Shown: piece by piece, positions 22,840 to 32,658 of the stretch
How the letters are laid out: the number at the start of each line of letters is the position of its first letter
Numbering within the stretch: position 1 is the first letter of the stretch
Assembly (NCBI RefSeq): GCF_022662175.1
Contig: NZ_JAKMCR010000004.1
Location: 124,001-188,000, forward strand
Reading direction: 5' to 3'
Source of the DNA: Aestuariivivens marinum
GTDB taxonomy: Bacteria; Bacteroidota; Bacteroidia; Flavobacteriales; Flavobacteriaceae
Length of the DNA: 64,000 nt
Program-made: the position numbers and the translations under genes
The notes under the pieces: generated by a model
What the model was told of the DNA's origin: nothing
What the model saw: the letters and a program-made list of their open reading frames with translations, nothing else
Databases searched by the model: none

Positions 22840-24132
22840 TTATTCTTGGTTATTGGCCCAGGTTTCCAGTAAAAGAATGGCTTTATACAAAACGCCTGCA
22901 GAACCTCTAAAGGTTCCAGAACCCTCAGGCTCATTTTTTACCGTATACCATTCAAAAAAGCCATTGTTTTTCACCACTCTGTCTGTCATGGGCAATAGTT
23001 GCTCATAAGCTTCTACAATGAAACCATTTTTAACTAGTTCTTGAATCATACGACCACCAAACCAAGTCCAGTCGCCACCATTTTGGTAGCCATAGGGATA
23101 CATGCCTTTGTTTTCAAAAGCCCATTCTGGGTAGGGGGGGAACATGGTAAGTCCAATAGAACCGGCACCAGAAGCCTTAACATTTGAAATCATTTTGTCC
23201 AAAGAGCCTCTTATTTGTTCTTTGTTTAGCAATCCAGCTTCTATAGCAATAGCAGTTCCGCCATGATAATAGATTTTATTTTCATCAAAATCTTTGGGAT
23301 AAGGTGATTTCTCCAAATAGACATGAGGAATGAATTTTTGTTTTTTTTCATCCCATAATACCTTCATTGTATTTTTTGCAATTCCGTTGCGAATGCTTTT
23401 CCATTTGTCTTTGGTTTGAGGTATAAGTTCCATAAGGTTGTCTAAAGCAATAAGCATCATGGCGTTGTCGTAAATATCTACGCAATAGTGGGTGTCATCG
23501 GTGATGAAAACACCCCAAGGATGTGAATGCTGCACATCCCCCCAATCGGCCGTGGTAGCACCATAGATCAATCCAAATTTTTCAGACCATCTATGATCCA
23601 TTAAAAACTGCATGGCTATTTCCATACGTTGGGCTACTGTAAAATCGCCTACTTGTTCGTTTAAAAAATCTGCATTCCCTGTTTTTTTTATGTATTTATA
23701 TACCGCTTGCACTAAGGAGCTTTCATGGTCAGTTTCTACGGTGTTTTTATGTCCGCAGTAGTTAGGTTCTAAATCGCTACAAATAAATTTGTAGCCCCCT
23801 TCGGTATCAATGGCTTTTTCTTTGGGTATAAAACCATCTATAATGTTGCCGTCTTCTCCTTGTAGTTTAAAAAAGACCAACAGATTTTCTTCTAGGATCT
23901 TGGCGTCAAATACCTCAGCAGATAGCTCTATAAATGTATTGTAGTCGCGTATCCAAACTTCGCCGTATCCATCGCCAGCATTAAAACCGGTTTTTACGAC
24001 ATCTAATGCTTTAGACTTAACTTTTTTAAAGTTTTCATTGTCTTGAATTTTTTTTACGAGCTCTAAAGTTTCTTTTTTTTCCGTACAAGAAAAACTTATT
24101 ATAGAAAGCACAATAGCTATTATTTTTTTCAT
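22840..24132 (-). CDS. (alpha/alpha)6 glycosidase-like lipoprotein, family unassigned
   Basis: A 430-residue lipoprotein (MKKIIAIVLSIISFSC, Cys16). It has features of six-hairpin glycosidases: GYGEVWIRDYNTFIELS, NTVETDHESSLVQAVYKY, LIYGATTADWGDVQHSHPWG, DTHYCVDIYDNAMMLIALD and GGDWTWFGGRMIQEL. The many acidic and Trp residues in loops suit an exo-acting enzyme that holds one sugar. I cannot place it in a CAZy family (GH15, GH63, GH100 and GH125 are related in fold). Lying between the GH92 and GntR genes, it likely acts on mannose-containing oligosaccharides, which is inference from context. Confidence 0.6.
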   Translation of the reverse strand: MKKIIAIVLSIISFSCTEKKETLELVKKIQDNENFKKVKSKALDVVKTGFNAGDGYGEVWIRDYNTFIELSAEVFDAKILEENLLVFFKLQGEDGNIIDGFIPKEKAIDTEGGYKFICSDLEPNYCGHKNTVETDHESSLVQAVYKYIKKTGNADFLNEQVGDFTVAQRMEIAMQFLMDHRWSEKFGLIYGATTADWGDVQHSHPWGVFITDDTHYCVDIYDNAMMLIALDNLMELIPQTKDKWKSIRNGIAKNTMKVLWDEKKQKFIPHVYLEKSPYPKDFDENKIYYHGGTAIAIEAGLLNKEQIRGSLDKMISNVKASGAGSIGLTMFPPYPEWAFENKGMYPYGYQNGGDWTWFGGRMIQELVKNGFIVEAYEQLLPMTDRVVKNNGFFEWYTVKNEPEGSGTFRGSAGVLYKAILLLETWANNQE

Positions 24133-24239
24133 TTATTTAAGTTTTAAGAATAATGTATGGGTGAGTCATTTAATTATGTTGATTGTTATCAATTATAATA
24201 TGTTGAATGATGGTTATGGACTTTCATAGTCAAAATAAA

Positions 24240-26642
24240 TTAGTTTTCGTTAGACATGGATGGTGGTGGTTTTTTTTGACCCCATGATGTATTGGGTTCT
24301 GCTCCCATGGTAAAATATAATACACCCCCTTTCATAAGGTCTTTGTGGAACATCCAATTGGTTTCTATGGAATGGTCGTTAAACATGACAGATTGTATGT
24401 AAGGGCTATCGTTGCTTTGTTGAGGTGCTTCAATGGTAAGTGTTTCACCTGGATAGTATCTCTGGTCGAGTTGTATGGTGATTTTATCAAACAAAGGGCT
24501 TCCAAATTGTAATGTTGGGTTTGCCGAGGCATGGCCTTGTACATCGAAGATTCCCATGGAAGCCAGCACATACCATGCGCCCAATTGGCCTTGGTCTTCA
24601 TCTTGTCCTACACCATATCCATGCAAGGGTTCGGTTCCATAAAATTCGTTGCAAATGGTGCGTGTCCACTTTTGGGTAAGCCAAGGTTTTCCAGAATAGT
24701 TGAATAGCCATGCATTATGCAAACAAGGTTGGTTGCCATGGTTATAGAGCTTTTCCACGCCCGAGAAGCTATGTATCTCTTCAGAACCGCCTCCAAACAT
24801 ACTTTTTTGGGCATTATTGAACATGGTTTCCAGACGTTCATTAAATAAGGGTTTTCCAATTAATTCTATAAGTCCATTTACATCGTGTGGCACATACCAG
24901 GTAAATTGATAGGCATTACCTTCTTGAAAACCGTCCCAGCCTCTCATGGGGTCGAAGTCTTCTATAAAATTGCCATTTTCTAATTTCGGACGGATATATT
25001 TGTTTTCATTATCAAACAGGTTTTTGTAAAAGGAAGCTTGTTTTGTGAGTTGTTCATAGTTTTTAACATCCTTCATGCTTTTAGCCATTTGTGCCACAGC
25101 ATAGGAACTGAAGCTGTACTCTAAGGTATGTGAAGCTCCAAAGTTAAAGGTCCATCCATTAGAAATAATGGTGTCTTTGTAGGGGACATAACCATCTTTT
25201 ACAAAGTAGGACATATCGTATTTACCGTTACCTAAATTACGGCCATGGTATTCCAGTTCGTTTTTTAATGCCGCTTGATATCCAGTTTTTATATCAAAAT
25301 CACGTATACCCACATGGTATGCCGATGCTAAAAGCAGACCTTGAAAATTGGTTTGTACGCCATTGGTAAATACGCCATTGGCAGCGCCATCGTGCAACCA
25401 GCCTCTATCTTTGAAAAAATCTATATTCGATTGTACATAATCGCTAAAGTATTTTGGATAGGCTAAAGCCCAAAGTTGGCTCAAATTCCAAAATCCACCC
25501 CACATACCATCGGTATTAAAATGGTAATATTTAGGACTACCGTCGGGATGTAATTCTGTCTTTCCTATTTTGCCGTCTATCATGGGATAATCACCATTGA
25601 CATCATTGGATATTCCACGGCCCAACAACGCATGGTAAAGCCCAGTATAGAATTTTATTTTATCTTCTTTTTTAGTGCTTTCAACAACAATATGGTTTAG
25701 TTTTTCATTCCATGCTTCTTTAGATTCCTGTTTAACAATATCAAAAGATTTTCCTTTGGTTTCTGTATTTAAATTTAATCGTGCATTAGTTATCGATGTA
25801 TGGCTCAAACCAGTTTGTATTTCCAATAGCTCTTGGTTTTCCATATCAAAAGTTAGATAAAGACCATTATTGATTCCCTTGGTCATCTTATCTCCAGGAT
25901 TTTGTATGCTGTCTATAAAACTACCTGTTTGTAGTGGAGTTTTGTTCAATTTGGCAACAAAATACATTTTTACGCGTTTACCGGGGTCGCAAAATTTAGC
26001 ATATTCTGGATAGGTTTCAATATAGCCTTCAATTTCGTTATCGTTTACCAACTTAGCATAAGCTTCAGTAACATTACTACTTTCACCTTGCTTGTGTCCA
26101 ATATCGATAATTAAATGCCCCTGTTGGGTTTTAGGAAATGAATATCTATGGTAACCCACCCTTTGGGTTGCAGTAAGCTCTGCTTGTATGTTATAATCGG
26201 TTAAGTATGTACTATAATAACCGGTTGTGGATTGTTCGGTAGATTTATTGAACCTTGATCGATAGCCCTCATCAGGGTTTTCTAAGGAACCTGGAATAGT
26301 TTTTAGCTTTCCAGTGATAGGCATAAATACCAATCCACCTATTTGGAATTCGTGAAAATGGCCAAATCCTTCAATAGATGTATGTCTGTCATCATAACCT
26401 ACTGGTCCCCAACCTCCTTGACTATTATATGCATTGGTGTGGGGTGCTAATTTTACCATTCCAAATGGACGAGCTGCTGGGGTGTAAAAAAACCAGCGGC
26501 CGTGGACCGATCCTATTTGAGGATCTACATATTGAGTTAAGTCCTTTAAAAGTGGTTTTTGGGTGTTTTTGTATTTACAACTTACAGAAGTTGTAAGAAT
26601 GAGTATAATTCCTAAAAATAAAATGCCTGTTTGTTTTAGCAT
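24240..26642 (-). CDS. GH92 alpha-mannosidase, lipoprotein
   Basis: An 800-residue calcium-dependent exo-alpha-mannosidase of family GH92. ATG at 26642 is chosen because it leads directly into the lipobox signal LGIILILTTSVSC; the longer frame from GTG at 26714 would overlap the ManA-type gene. Diagnostic segments are RPFGMVKLAPHTNA, SIEGFGHFHEFQIGG, FQEGNAYQFTWYVPHD (with the catalytic Glu), and GYGVGQDEDQGQLGAWYV (with the Asp pair). The start is 22 bases after the isomerase stop. The linkage specificity (alpha-1,2, -1,3 or other) cannot be decided here. Confidence 0.9.
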   Translation of the reverse strand: MLKQTGILFLGIILILTTSVSCKYKNTQKPLLKDLTQYVDPQIGSVHGRWFFYTPAARPFGMVKLAPHTNAYNSQGGWGPVGYDDRHTSIEGFGHFHEFQIGGLVFMPITGKLKTIPGSLENPDEGYRSRFNKSTEQSTTGYYSTYLTDYNIQAELTATQRVGYHRYSFPKTQQGHLIIDIGHKQGESSNVTEAYAKLVNDNEIEGYIETYPEYAKFCDPGKRVKMYFVAKLNKTPLQTGSFIDSIQNPGDKMTKGINNGLYLTFDMENQELLEIQTGLSHTSITNARLNLNTETKGKSFDIVKQESKEAWNEKLNHIVVESTKKEDKIKFYTGLYHALLGRGISNDVNGDYPMIDGKIGKTELHPDGSPKYYHFNTDGMWGGFWNLSQLWALAYPKYFSDYVQSNIDFFKDRGWLHDGAANGVFTNGVQTNFQGLLLASAYHVGIRDFDIKTGYQAALKNELEYHGRNLGNGKYDMSYFVKDGYVPYKDTIISNGWTFNFGASHTLEYSFSSYAVAQMAKSMKDVKNYEQLTKQASFYKNLFDNENKYIRPKLENGNFIEDFDPMRGWDGFQEGNAYQFTWYVPHDVNGLIELIGKPLFNERLETMFNNAQKSMFGGGSEEIHSFSGVEKLYNHGNQPCLHNAWLFNYSGKPWLTQKWTRTICNEFYGTEPLHGYGVGQDEDQGQLGAWYVLASMGIFDVQGHASANPTLQFGSPLFDKITIQLDQRYYPGETLTIEAPQQSNDSPYIQSVMFNDHSIETNWMFHKDLMKGGVLYFTMGAEPNTSWGQKKPPPSMSNEN

Positions 26643-26664
26643 AATGTGGTTTTTAATGTTATTA

Positions 26665-28431
26665 TTAACAAGCTCTATCTTTAACAAAGGATACAATAAT
26701 TTTTGCTTTTTCACTTCCCTTGTTAATTATGGTATATGTCTTTACAGCTGCTGGAATGGCAAAAGTTTCGGCATAATGAAACGATTTATGGGTTTTATTT
26801 ACTTGTAATTCCACTTCTGTTCCTTCTACTAGCATAAGTACATGACATTGTCCTAGGGTTTTTATGGATACCTGGGTTTTAAACTCATAACGATAAATAT
26901 CGTAAAAGTGATCGGGGTGTGTTGGTAGGTGTATTTTTTTCCAATCTTTGGCCGAAACCTCCATTTTTGGTTTCGATATTAACGTGTCTTGTACCACGTT
27001 ACCTTTGCGGTTAAAATTCAAGTTTTCATATGCCCTGTCTATATTTAAAGGTCTAGGATTTCCATCTAAATCTAGGCGTTGCCAATCGTACATCTTAAAG
27101 GTAAAGATGTAAGGAGTAGCGCTAATCTCCAACACCAAATTGTCAATACCAGAGCAATGTATGGTTCCGTGGGGAATTAAAAAGAGGTCATGTTTTTTTG
27201 CCGGAAGTTTTTGCACATATTTTTCAACATCCAAGATTTCTTTGGTTTTAATACTGTATTCTAAAGCAGTTTTAAATTTAGTTGGATCGATGTCTTCCTG
27301 AAACCCTAAATATACATGAGCGTTTGCCTTGGTATCTAAAATATAATAGGTTTCATCCTGGGTAAAGTTTTCTCCAAATTCCTTTTTGATGTAATCTGGT
27401 TTTGGGTGGCATTGCAAGGATAGGTTTCCACCATCGAAAGTGTCGAGAAAGTCAAAACGTATAGGGAATTCGTATTTGAACCTATTGGCTGCTTTTCCAA
27501 GAATGTTTTCATATTCTTGAAACATAAGCATATCAAAAGAAACTTCTAATAAAATGCCATCACTTTCAAAAACCAAACCATTTTCCGGCACAATCATTTC
27601 AAAAGACCAGGCATAGTTGGGTACGTCTTGATTTAAATCTTTAAAGTGTTTCTTCATCCATTGTCCACCCCAAACGCCAGGTTCAAACCATGGTCTTACC
27701 CTAAAACAAGTATGCGACATGTCTCTTAAAGCTTTTCTGAGTACAGAACCGTCCATCCAGGTAGGTTTATTTGGTCTTTGTTGATCTACAATAATGTCGA
27801 TATTAGGTAACAGCCTTTTCTTTTCACTGTTAAGCACTACCCAATCTATAAAGTAGAAATGCTTATACATCTGTTTATGGTTTTTAGGGAAAGTAAAACC
27901 TAGATTTGTAATAGCATTGGCCCGCATACGAAATTGAAGCTCGTTTTTTGGTAAATCGAAATACACTAAATAACCTGCAATTTTAGATTGACTGGCACCG
28001 GTTCCATAAATAATATTAAGGTCTGCATTTGGATCTAACGCAACATTTGAAAGTTTACTTTCATCAAAATATGCCTGAAGTTCCAAATGGGTTTTATGGC
28101 CAAAAATAGGGTCGTCACTACCAAGAAAAGGTGCTGTTATATTGGCAATGTCATTTTCTTTTTTTAAACATGTTGCTATATTGTAAAAAGAGGTTTTTAA
28201 TCCTCTATCTTTTAATATTTCACTTAGGCGATGTTTAACTTCATGCCAATCAACTCCAATGTAGCCATCTAATAAAACCACTTTTTCGTTGACTAATTTA
28301 TCGGCTAGATTTTCATAGCCTATTTCAATTTTTCCTCTGTTTATGAGATGTGAAGGATATAAATCGTAGTCAGAATCTATTGGATTATTTTTTTTATCAG
28401 GCAATAAATATTGTGACGTTTTTCTTTTCAT
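26665..28431 (-). CDS. Mannose-6-phosphate isomerase (ManA type) with extra N-terminal region
   Basis: A 588-residue cytoplasmic protein. The C-terminal 350 residues form a cupin-type phosphomannose isomerase: LSLQCHPK gives zinc ligands Gln340 and His342, TQDETYYIL gives Glu360, and PHGTIHCSG gives His425, matching the short B. subtilis ManA arrangement. It should interconvert mannose-6-phosphate and fructose-6-phosphate. The first 240 residues are additional. VVLLDGYIGVDWHEV sits where a kinase-like P-loop strand would be, but no GxGK[ST] is present. As first gene of the leftward mannose operon it sits directly behind a palindromic operator candidate. Confidence 0.78.
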   Translation of the reverse strand: MKRKTSQYLLPDKKNNPIDSDYDLYPSHLINRGKIEIGYENLADKLVNEKVVLLDGYIGVDWHEVKHRLSEILKDRGLKTSFYNIATCLKKENDIANITAPFLGSDDPIFGHKTHLELQAYFDESKLSNVALDPNADLNIIYGTGASQSKIAGYLVYFDLPKNELQFRMRANAITNLGFTFPKNHKQMYKHFYFIDWVVLNSEKKRLLPNIDIIVDQQRPNKPTWMDGSVLRKALRDMSHTCFRVRPWFEPGVWGGQWMKKHFKDLNQDVPNYAWSFEMIVPENGLVFESDGILLEVSFDMLMFQEYENILGKAANRFKYEFPIRFDFLDTFDGGNLSLQCHPKPDYIKKEFGENFTQDETYYILDTKANAHVYLGFQEDIDPTKFKTALEYSIKTKEILDVEKYVQKLPAKKHDLFLIPHGTIHCSGIDNLVLEISATPYIFTFKMYDWQRLDLDGNPRPLNIDRAYENLNFNRKGNVVQDTLISKPKMEVSAKDWKKIHLPTHPDHFYDIYRYEFKTQVSIKTLGQCHVLMLVEGTEVELQVNKTHKSFHYAETFAIPAAVKTYTIINKGSEKAKIIVSFVKDRAC

Positions 28432-28462
28432 TATAGAGTGTTAAACTTTGCTAATATAAAAA

Positions 28463-28490
28463 TAATATGTCTATATGTATAGACATATTA
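28463..28490. promoter_or_regulatory. Candidate GntR operator: inverted repeat with 13-bp arms
   Basis: The arms TAATATGTCTATA (28463-28475) and TATAGACATATTA (28478-28490) are exact reverse complements around the dinucleotide TG. The site lies 32-59 bases before the ATG of the ManA-type gene, inside the 138-base gap after the preceding operon. The right half contains GTATAGAC, matching the GTnTAnAC core of HutC-subfamily regulators, and such a regulator is encoded in this operon. I found no second full copy in the intergenic regions of the window. Confidence 0.6.
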
Positions 28491-28569
28491 AGAAGTTTTA
28501 ATATTCAAATAAAAATTAGGGTTATTTCAATTAACACTAATTTTATGTAATGGAGTTTAAAAATAAAAT

Positions 28570-29415
28570 TTATGGATTTATTTTGACTTTAATTAAAACC
28601 GGTAAATGATCTGAAATAAAACCATTATCGTCTAATCTATCATCAATATGCCTGTAGGTTATAACTTTGATTTTTGAGACAAAAATATAGTCTATTCTTC
28701 GATTATTAATTTTATTTGTATTAAACCCATTGTAAGTGCCTTTAGGGCCATAAAAAGGCTTTATAGAAATATCAAAGGCATCTTGTAAACTAGATTTTAA
28801 AGTTTGAATTGGATTGCTTTCAGGAATATCATTTAAATCACCCATTAACACTAAAGGGGCATTGCTACCATTTAATGCTTTAATTTTATTTAATATTAAA
28901 TTAACTGATTTATCTCTGGCTGTTGGTCCCATATGGTCCAAATGAGTGTTAAAAACCCAGAATTTGGTTTTAGAATCTTTAGTCTCTAAAAGTGCATAGG
29001 TACATATTCTTATATATCCTGCATCCCACCCCTTTTTAATTTCATTATTTTCAGAAAGCCAAAAGGTATTCTCTTTCAAAATTTTAAGTTTACTTGTGTT
29101 ATAAAAAATAGCATTGAATTCTCCACCATCCTTTCCATTTTCTCTCCCAACGCCAACATAATCATAGTCATTAAGATTTGTTTTAATGTATTCTAACTGA
29201 TGAATCATGCCTTCTTGAATACCAAAAACCTCTGGTTGATAGTAATTAAATAATTTAACCATGGTTTCTTTTCTGGAATCCCAATTGTCTTTTGGGTCAT
29301 TTTTTATAGAATACCTAATGTTATAGGTCATAAAATTTAAGTCCTGACCATATGAAAAACCGTATAGTAACAGTATTAAGGTTACAAAAAAAAATGTGAC
29401 TTTGTTTAACTGCAT
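28570..29415 (-). CDS. Secreted endonuclease/exonuclease/phosphatase family enzyme
   Basis: A 281-residue DNase I-like fold enzyme with signal peptide ending near LLYGFSYG. Motifs in order: FMTYNIRYS (N-terminal Asn), VFGIQEGM (metal-binding Glu), NTHLDHMG (catalytic His), LMGDLNDIPES (Asp-x-Asn), RRIDYIFVS and ISDHLPVLI (C-terminal Asp-His). All active-site residues are present, so it should be a metal-dependent phosphoesterase. Such proteins recur in Bacteroidota glycan loci with no settled substrate. It is the last gene of the sulfatase/GH2 operon, 28 bases after the GH2 stop. Confidence 0.82.
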   Translation of the reverse strand: MQLNKVTFFFVTLILLLYGFSYGQDLNFMTYNIRYSIKNDPKDNWDSRKETMVKLFNYYQPEVFGIQEGMIHQLEYIKTNLNDYDYVGVGRENGKDGGEFNAIFYNTSKLKILKENTFWLSENNEIKKGWDAGYIRICTYALLETKDSKTKFWVFNTHLDHMGPTARDKSVNLILNKIKALNGSNAPLVLMGDLNDIPESNPIQTLKSSLQDAFDISIKPFYGPKGTYNGFNTNKINNRRIDYIFVSKIKVITYRHIDDRLDDNGFISDHLPVLIKVKINP

Positions 29416-29443
29416 TTTAAAAAATTTACATTAAAATAAGAAT

Positions 29444-32400
29444 TTATTCTTTAACAAGTATTATTTCTTCAATCATTAAATTACCACCTTTGGAGGCATT
29501 GGTTTTTAAAATGATCTTTCCATCGTTGCTATCTTCGCGCATCACATGGAATTTTACCCATTTTCCTGTTTTGCCTTCATGTTTGTCTAATTTTAGTTTT
29601 CGTCCCTCAAACTCAAGAAAGCCTTCTCGCCCTTGATTGTTCCAATCATTAAACTTTACATAAAAGGAACCTAAAATACCATCAGGACAATTAACTTCTA
29701 TAGTCATATTTTTTCCATGCCATGCAGTTACTTGGTTATCTTTCCACACTCCTTCTGCTTTTACTTTGTATTTGGTGCCATTTGCTATCTCTATGTCATC
29801 TAAATCATTGCTCCATGGTTTATTGGTATTTAATTCTTCTAGTCTTCCTGCTGCATTTACTTGAAGAATTGTATTTTCAAAATCGCTATTAGTATTTACG
29901 TTTTCAACTTTAGGTATAAACGGGAATAAATGCTTTAAAAAGTTACGGTCCACTTCATATGTAGGGACAAAATCATTAGAATTTACATATTCTGTCAAAC
30001 TATATTTCAATTGTTTAGCAACAATGTTTTCATTATTGGTGATATCAAATCCGCAAACCAATAGCTTTCCTTTTCCTACTTTAAATTCAAAAATGGCGCC
30101 TTCTTTATTATTTCGGTGAAAATCGTCCACCACTTGCGCTATTGGTTTGTATGCCTTAGGTAAATCATTTAAAATAAAACCTTTGGTGGTGTTTTTAAAA
30201 GTTTCCCATTGCCAGTCACTATGAAAATTTGTTGGGAAATTTTTAAATGCAGGATGTTTATCCTTAAGTAACATACCAATGCTTGTTTTTCCTTGACCTG
30301 GGAAGAATGTTAAGGACCAATATAAAGGGTAATAATCTACCGAAACACTATTTTCTTCAGTCCCTAAATTATTGGCTGCCAGGAGTACATTGGCTCCATT
30401 TTCCAATGCTGTAATTGTATCATCGTTTAAATTTTCTTCAATTATAATATTATTATTTTTTTCTGTAGGTAACTCTTCTGGATATACCCAAATGTTCCAT
30501 TCATTTTTAAAGTGAGTACCTTTTAGTTCAAGACATACAGTAAGTTGCTCTGCTTTTTCGATGTTGCTTAGGGGAAAAGAGATGTTTTCTATATCTACCA
30601 ACGAACCTATAGCAACATCGTTAAAGTTCCAGGTTTCTGTCATTAAAATGGTTCCTTTAGATGATTGTATGGACATTTCAATTTTACCGTCTTTAATACT
30701 TGTGTTACCATAATGTGATAATTGAGCTTTTGCTTTAAAAGTTTCGTTATTAGTCCACACAAATTTTTCCATTCTTAATAACGGCACGGTTTCATCAAAA
30801 TGTTGCCTAAACTTTTCTGGGGTAGTAATACCTTTACTCTCCCAATGGGCATCCAGCCAGCCTATTAGCGCCTCTCCTTGCCCTTGATAATCTTGTATGC
30901 TCAGTAGTTGAATACCAGCACAACTTTTGGTTCTTAGAAACGATTCAATTTCGTATTTGTACATGATTTGGTTTAAAGTGCCCGATGACATTTTAAAATC
31001 TTCATCTTGATCATCGATACCATTTTTTTCGGCCACAGCCTTAAATTCTTCAAAATTCCTGGCCTTTAAAACACCTGTGTATTTATCAATTTCTTTCCAT
31101 GATGGATATACGGGCCACTGACCAATTTCGTGAGCAATAATAGGAATGTTCATTTGGCCATATACGTCCTCAAAATCCCAATCGGTACTTGGTCCGTTCA
31201 ACCCTCTGGTGCGCCCAACATTAGGAATATAATGGGTGGCCATATAATCATCTACTTCCATCACTTTTCTAGCGGTAGAGGTAGCATATAAATGTCTTGG
31301 GTCTTTCTTTTTTAGGTCAGTAATCCATTCTTGCATCACATCAAAATCTGCATTGCCTAACTCATTACCAATACAAAACATAGTAAAAGACGGATGGTTT
31401 CCATAGTAATCAACCACGCGATTCATTTCAGCTATTACAAACTTATCTCTTTCAGGATCTTTTCCTAATCCTTTTGGGTGTCCTTTAGTATCCATTTCAG
31501 GTCTTCCTTTGGCTACCATGTCTTCACTCATCCACCAATCAATCCAAATAGAAGCCTCAGCTTGCATATAAATACCAATTCTGTTAGCTGCTTTAAACGC
31601 TGCTTCCGGAGGGCACCAAGAATGATAACGAACATGGTTTAGGCCATAATCCTTATACGTTTTAAAAATACGTATCCAATCTTCCATTTTTGTAGATGGA
31701 TATCCAGTTAACGGAAAGTGAACACAATCTAAATTTCCCCTTAAAAATAAAGGCTGACCATTAACTGTTACGTTAGTGCCATCATGCGAAAATTGAACAT
31801 AGCCAAATTCAGTTTGATAATTATCTTCACTCTTTCTGGTCTTTAATTTGGCATTAAGTACATAGACACAAGGATCAAATTCAGACCATTTATTCAATTT
31901 TCCTTGAAGATCTAACACTATTTCTTTTGTGTTTTTACCTGATTCTAACTGTTCAGTGATTTCAATTTCATGTACTTTTTTATTGGATGCCAATTCAAGA
32001 ATTTCTATTGAAATATGAGCTTTTTCTTTTAAAGTTGCATTAATTTTCATTTCAATTTTCAACTGATCTTTTTCAATATTTGAAAAAGGGCGAATGCTAT
32101 TAAAATGGGTTGGGTCTTTGGCTTGTAATTCAATTCTGCCTACAATACCATTCCAAATGCTTTGTGTATATTCGCCGTATCCATGCCCTTTATCTCCAAT
32201 GTTATGGATCATCTCATTGTTAACTCTTATGGATAGGGTATGCTTCCCAGGTGTTAATGTTCCTATTTGGTGAATATGAGGTGTTCCTAAGGCATCTTGT
32301 GTACTTAGTTCTTTACCGTCTATAAAAACACGAGATTCCCATAAAACACGTTCCAGAAATACTTCAATATTTTTATGTTTCCACTTTTTTGGGATTTCAA

Positions 32401-32653
32401 TTTCTCTTTCATAAACAGCAACACCAATATATTTGTGGGTAGGGGTGAGAACACCAAAGTCTGACCCTGTGGTTTTTTTACCATAACCAGCCTCTGTTAA
32501 TGTTCCGGGGAGAGTAATACTTCTTTTTGAGTCCTTACTGTTTTTGCCTAATTGAACGTTCCATGTTCCTTGTAGGTCAATAATGTTTTGTGCATTTATA
32601 GTTAGTGTATACAGTATTAAACCCACTATAACTACTATTTTTTTATGTTTCAT
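29444..32653 (-). CDS. Divergent GH2 glycosidase with extra C-terminal domains, secreted
   Basis: A 1069-residue protein read from ATG at 32653 (the longer frame begins with TTG). The signal peptide ends TINA-Q. A GH2 sugar-binding domain (about 25-180), Ig-like domain (190-285) and TIM barrel (290-640) follow. The acid/base is Glu431 in MFCIGNELGN and the likely nucleophile Glu509 in PIIAHEIGQWPVYP. After the barrel come beta-rich regions, including a final module of about 130 residues (GVWKDNQVTAWHGKNM onward). It is not LacZ-like: the EYAHAMGNS motif is missing. The sugar specificity is unknown. The cytosolic DUF5107-TPR gene ends 5 bases upstream. Confidence 0.78.
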   Translation of the reverse strand: MKHKKIVVIVGLILYTLTINAQNIIDLQGTWNVQLGKNSKDSKRSITLPGTLTEAGYGKKTTGSDFGVLTPTHKYIGVAVYEREIEIPKKWKHKNIEVFLERVLWESRVFIDGKELSTQDALGTPHIHQIGTLTPGKHTLSIRVNNEMIHNIGDKGHGYGEYTQSIWNGIVGRIELQAKDPTHFNSIRPFSNIEKDQLKIEMKINATLKEKAHISIEILELASNKKVHEIEITEQLESGKNTKEIVLDLQGKLNKWSEFDPCVYVLNAKLKTRKSEDNYQTEFGYVQFSHDGTNVTVNGQPLFLRGNLDCVHFPLTGYPSTKMEDWIRIFKTYKDYGLNHVRYHSWCPPEAAFKAANRIGIYMQAEASIWIDWWMSEDMVAKGRPEMDTKGHPKGLGKDPERDKFVIAEMNRVVDYYGNHPSFTMFCIGNELGNADFDVMQEWITDLKKKDPRHLYATSTARKVMEVDDYMATHYIPNVGRTRGLNGPSTDWDFEDVYGQMNIPIIAHEIGQWPVYPSWKEIDKYTGVLKARNFEEFKAVAEKNGIDDQDEDFKMSSGTLNQIMYKYEIESFLRTKSCAGIQLLSIQDYQGQGEALIGWLDAHWESKGITTPEKFRQHFDETVPLLRMEKFVWTNNETFKAKAQLSHYGNTSIKDGKIEMSIQSSKGTILMTETWNFNDVAIGSLVDIENISFPLSNIEKAEQLTVCLELKGTHFKNEWNIWVYPEELPTEKNNNIIIEENLNDDTITALENGANVLLAANNLGTEENSVSVDYYPLYWSLTFFPGQGKTSIGMLLKDKHPAFKNFPTNFHSDWQWETFKNTTKGFILNDLPKAYKPIAQVVDDFHRNNKEGAIFEFKVGKGKLLVCGFDITNNENIVAKQLKYSLTEYVNSNDFVPTYEVDRNFLKHLFPFIPKVENVNTNSDFENTILQVNAAGRLEELNTNKPWSNDLDDIEIANGTKYKVKAEGVWKDNQVTAWHGKNMTIEVNCPDGILGSFYVKFNDWNNQGREGFLEFEGRKLKLDKHEGKTGKWVKFHVMREDSNDGKIILKTNASKGGNLMIEEIILVKE

Positions 32654-32658
32654 CAACT

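Noticed and set aside
26643-26714. A longer GH92 start at GTG 26714 overlapping the isomerase gene.
   Set aside because: The extra 24 residues precede a complete lipoprotein signal that begins with ATG at 26642, so the shorter start is preferred.
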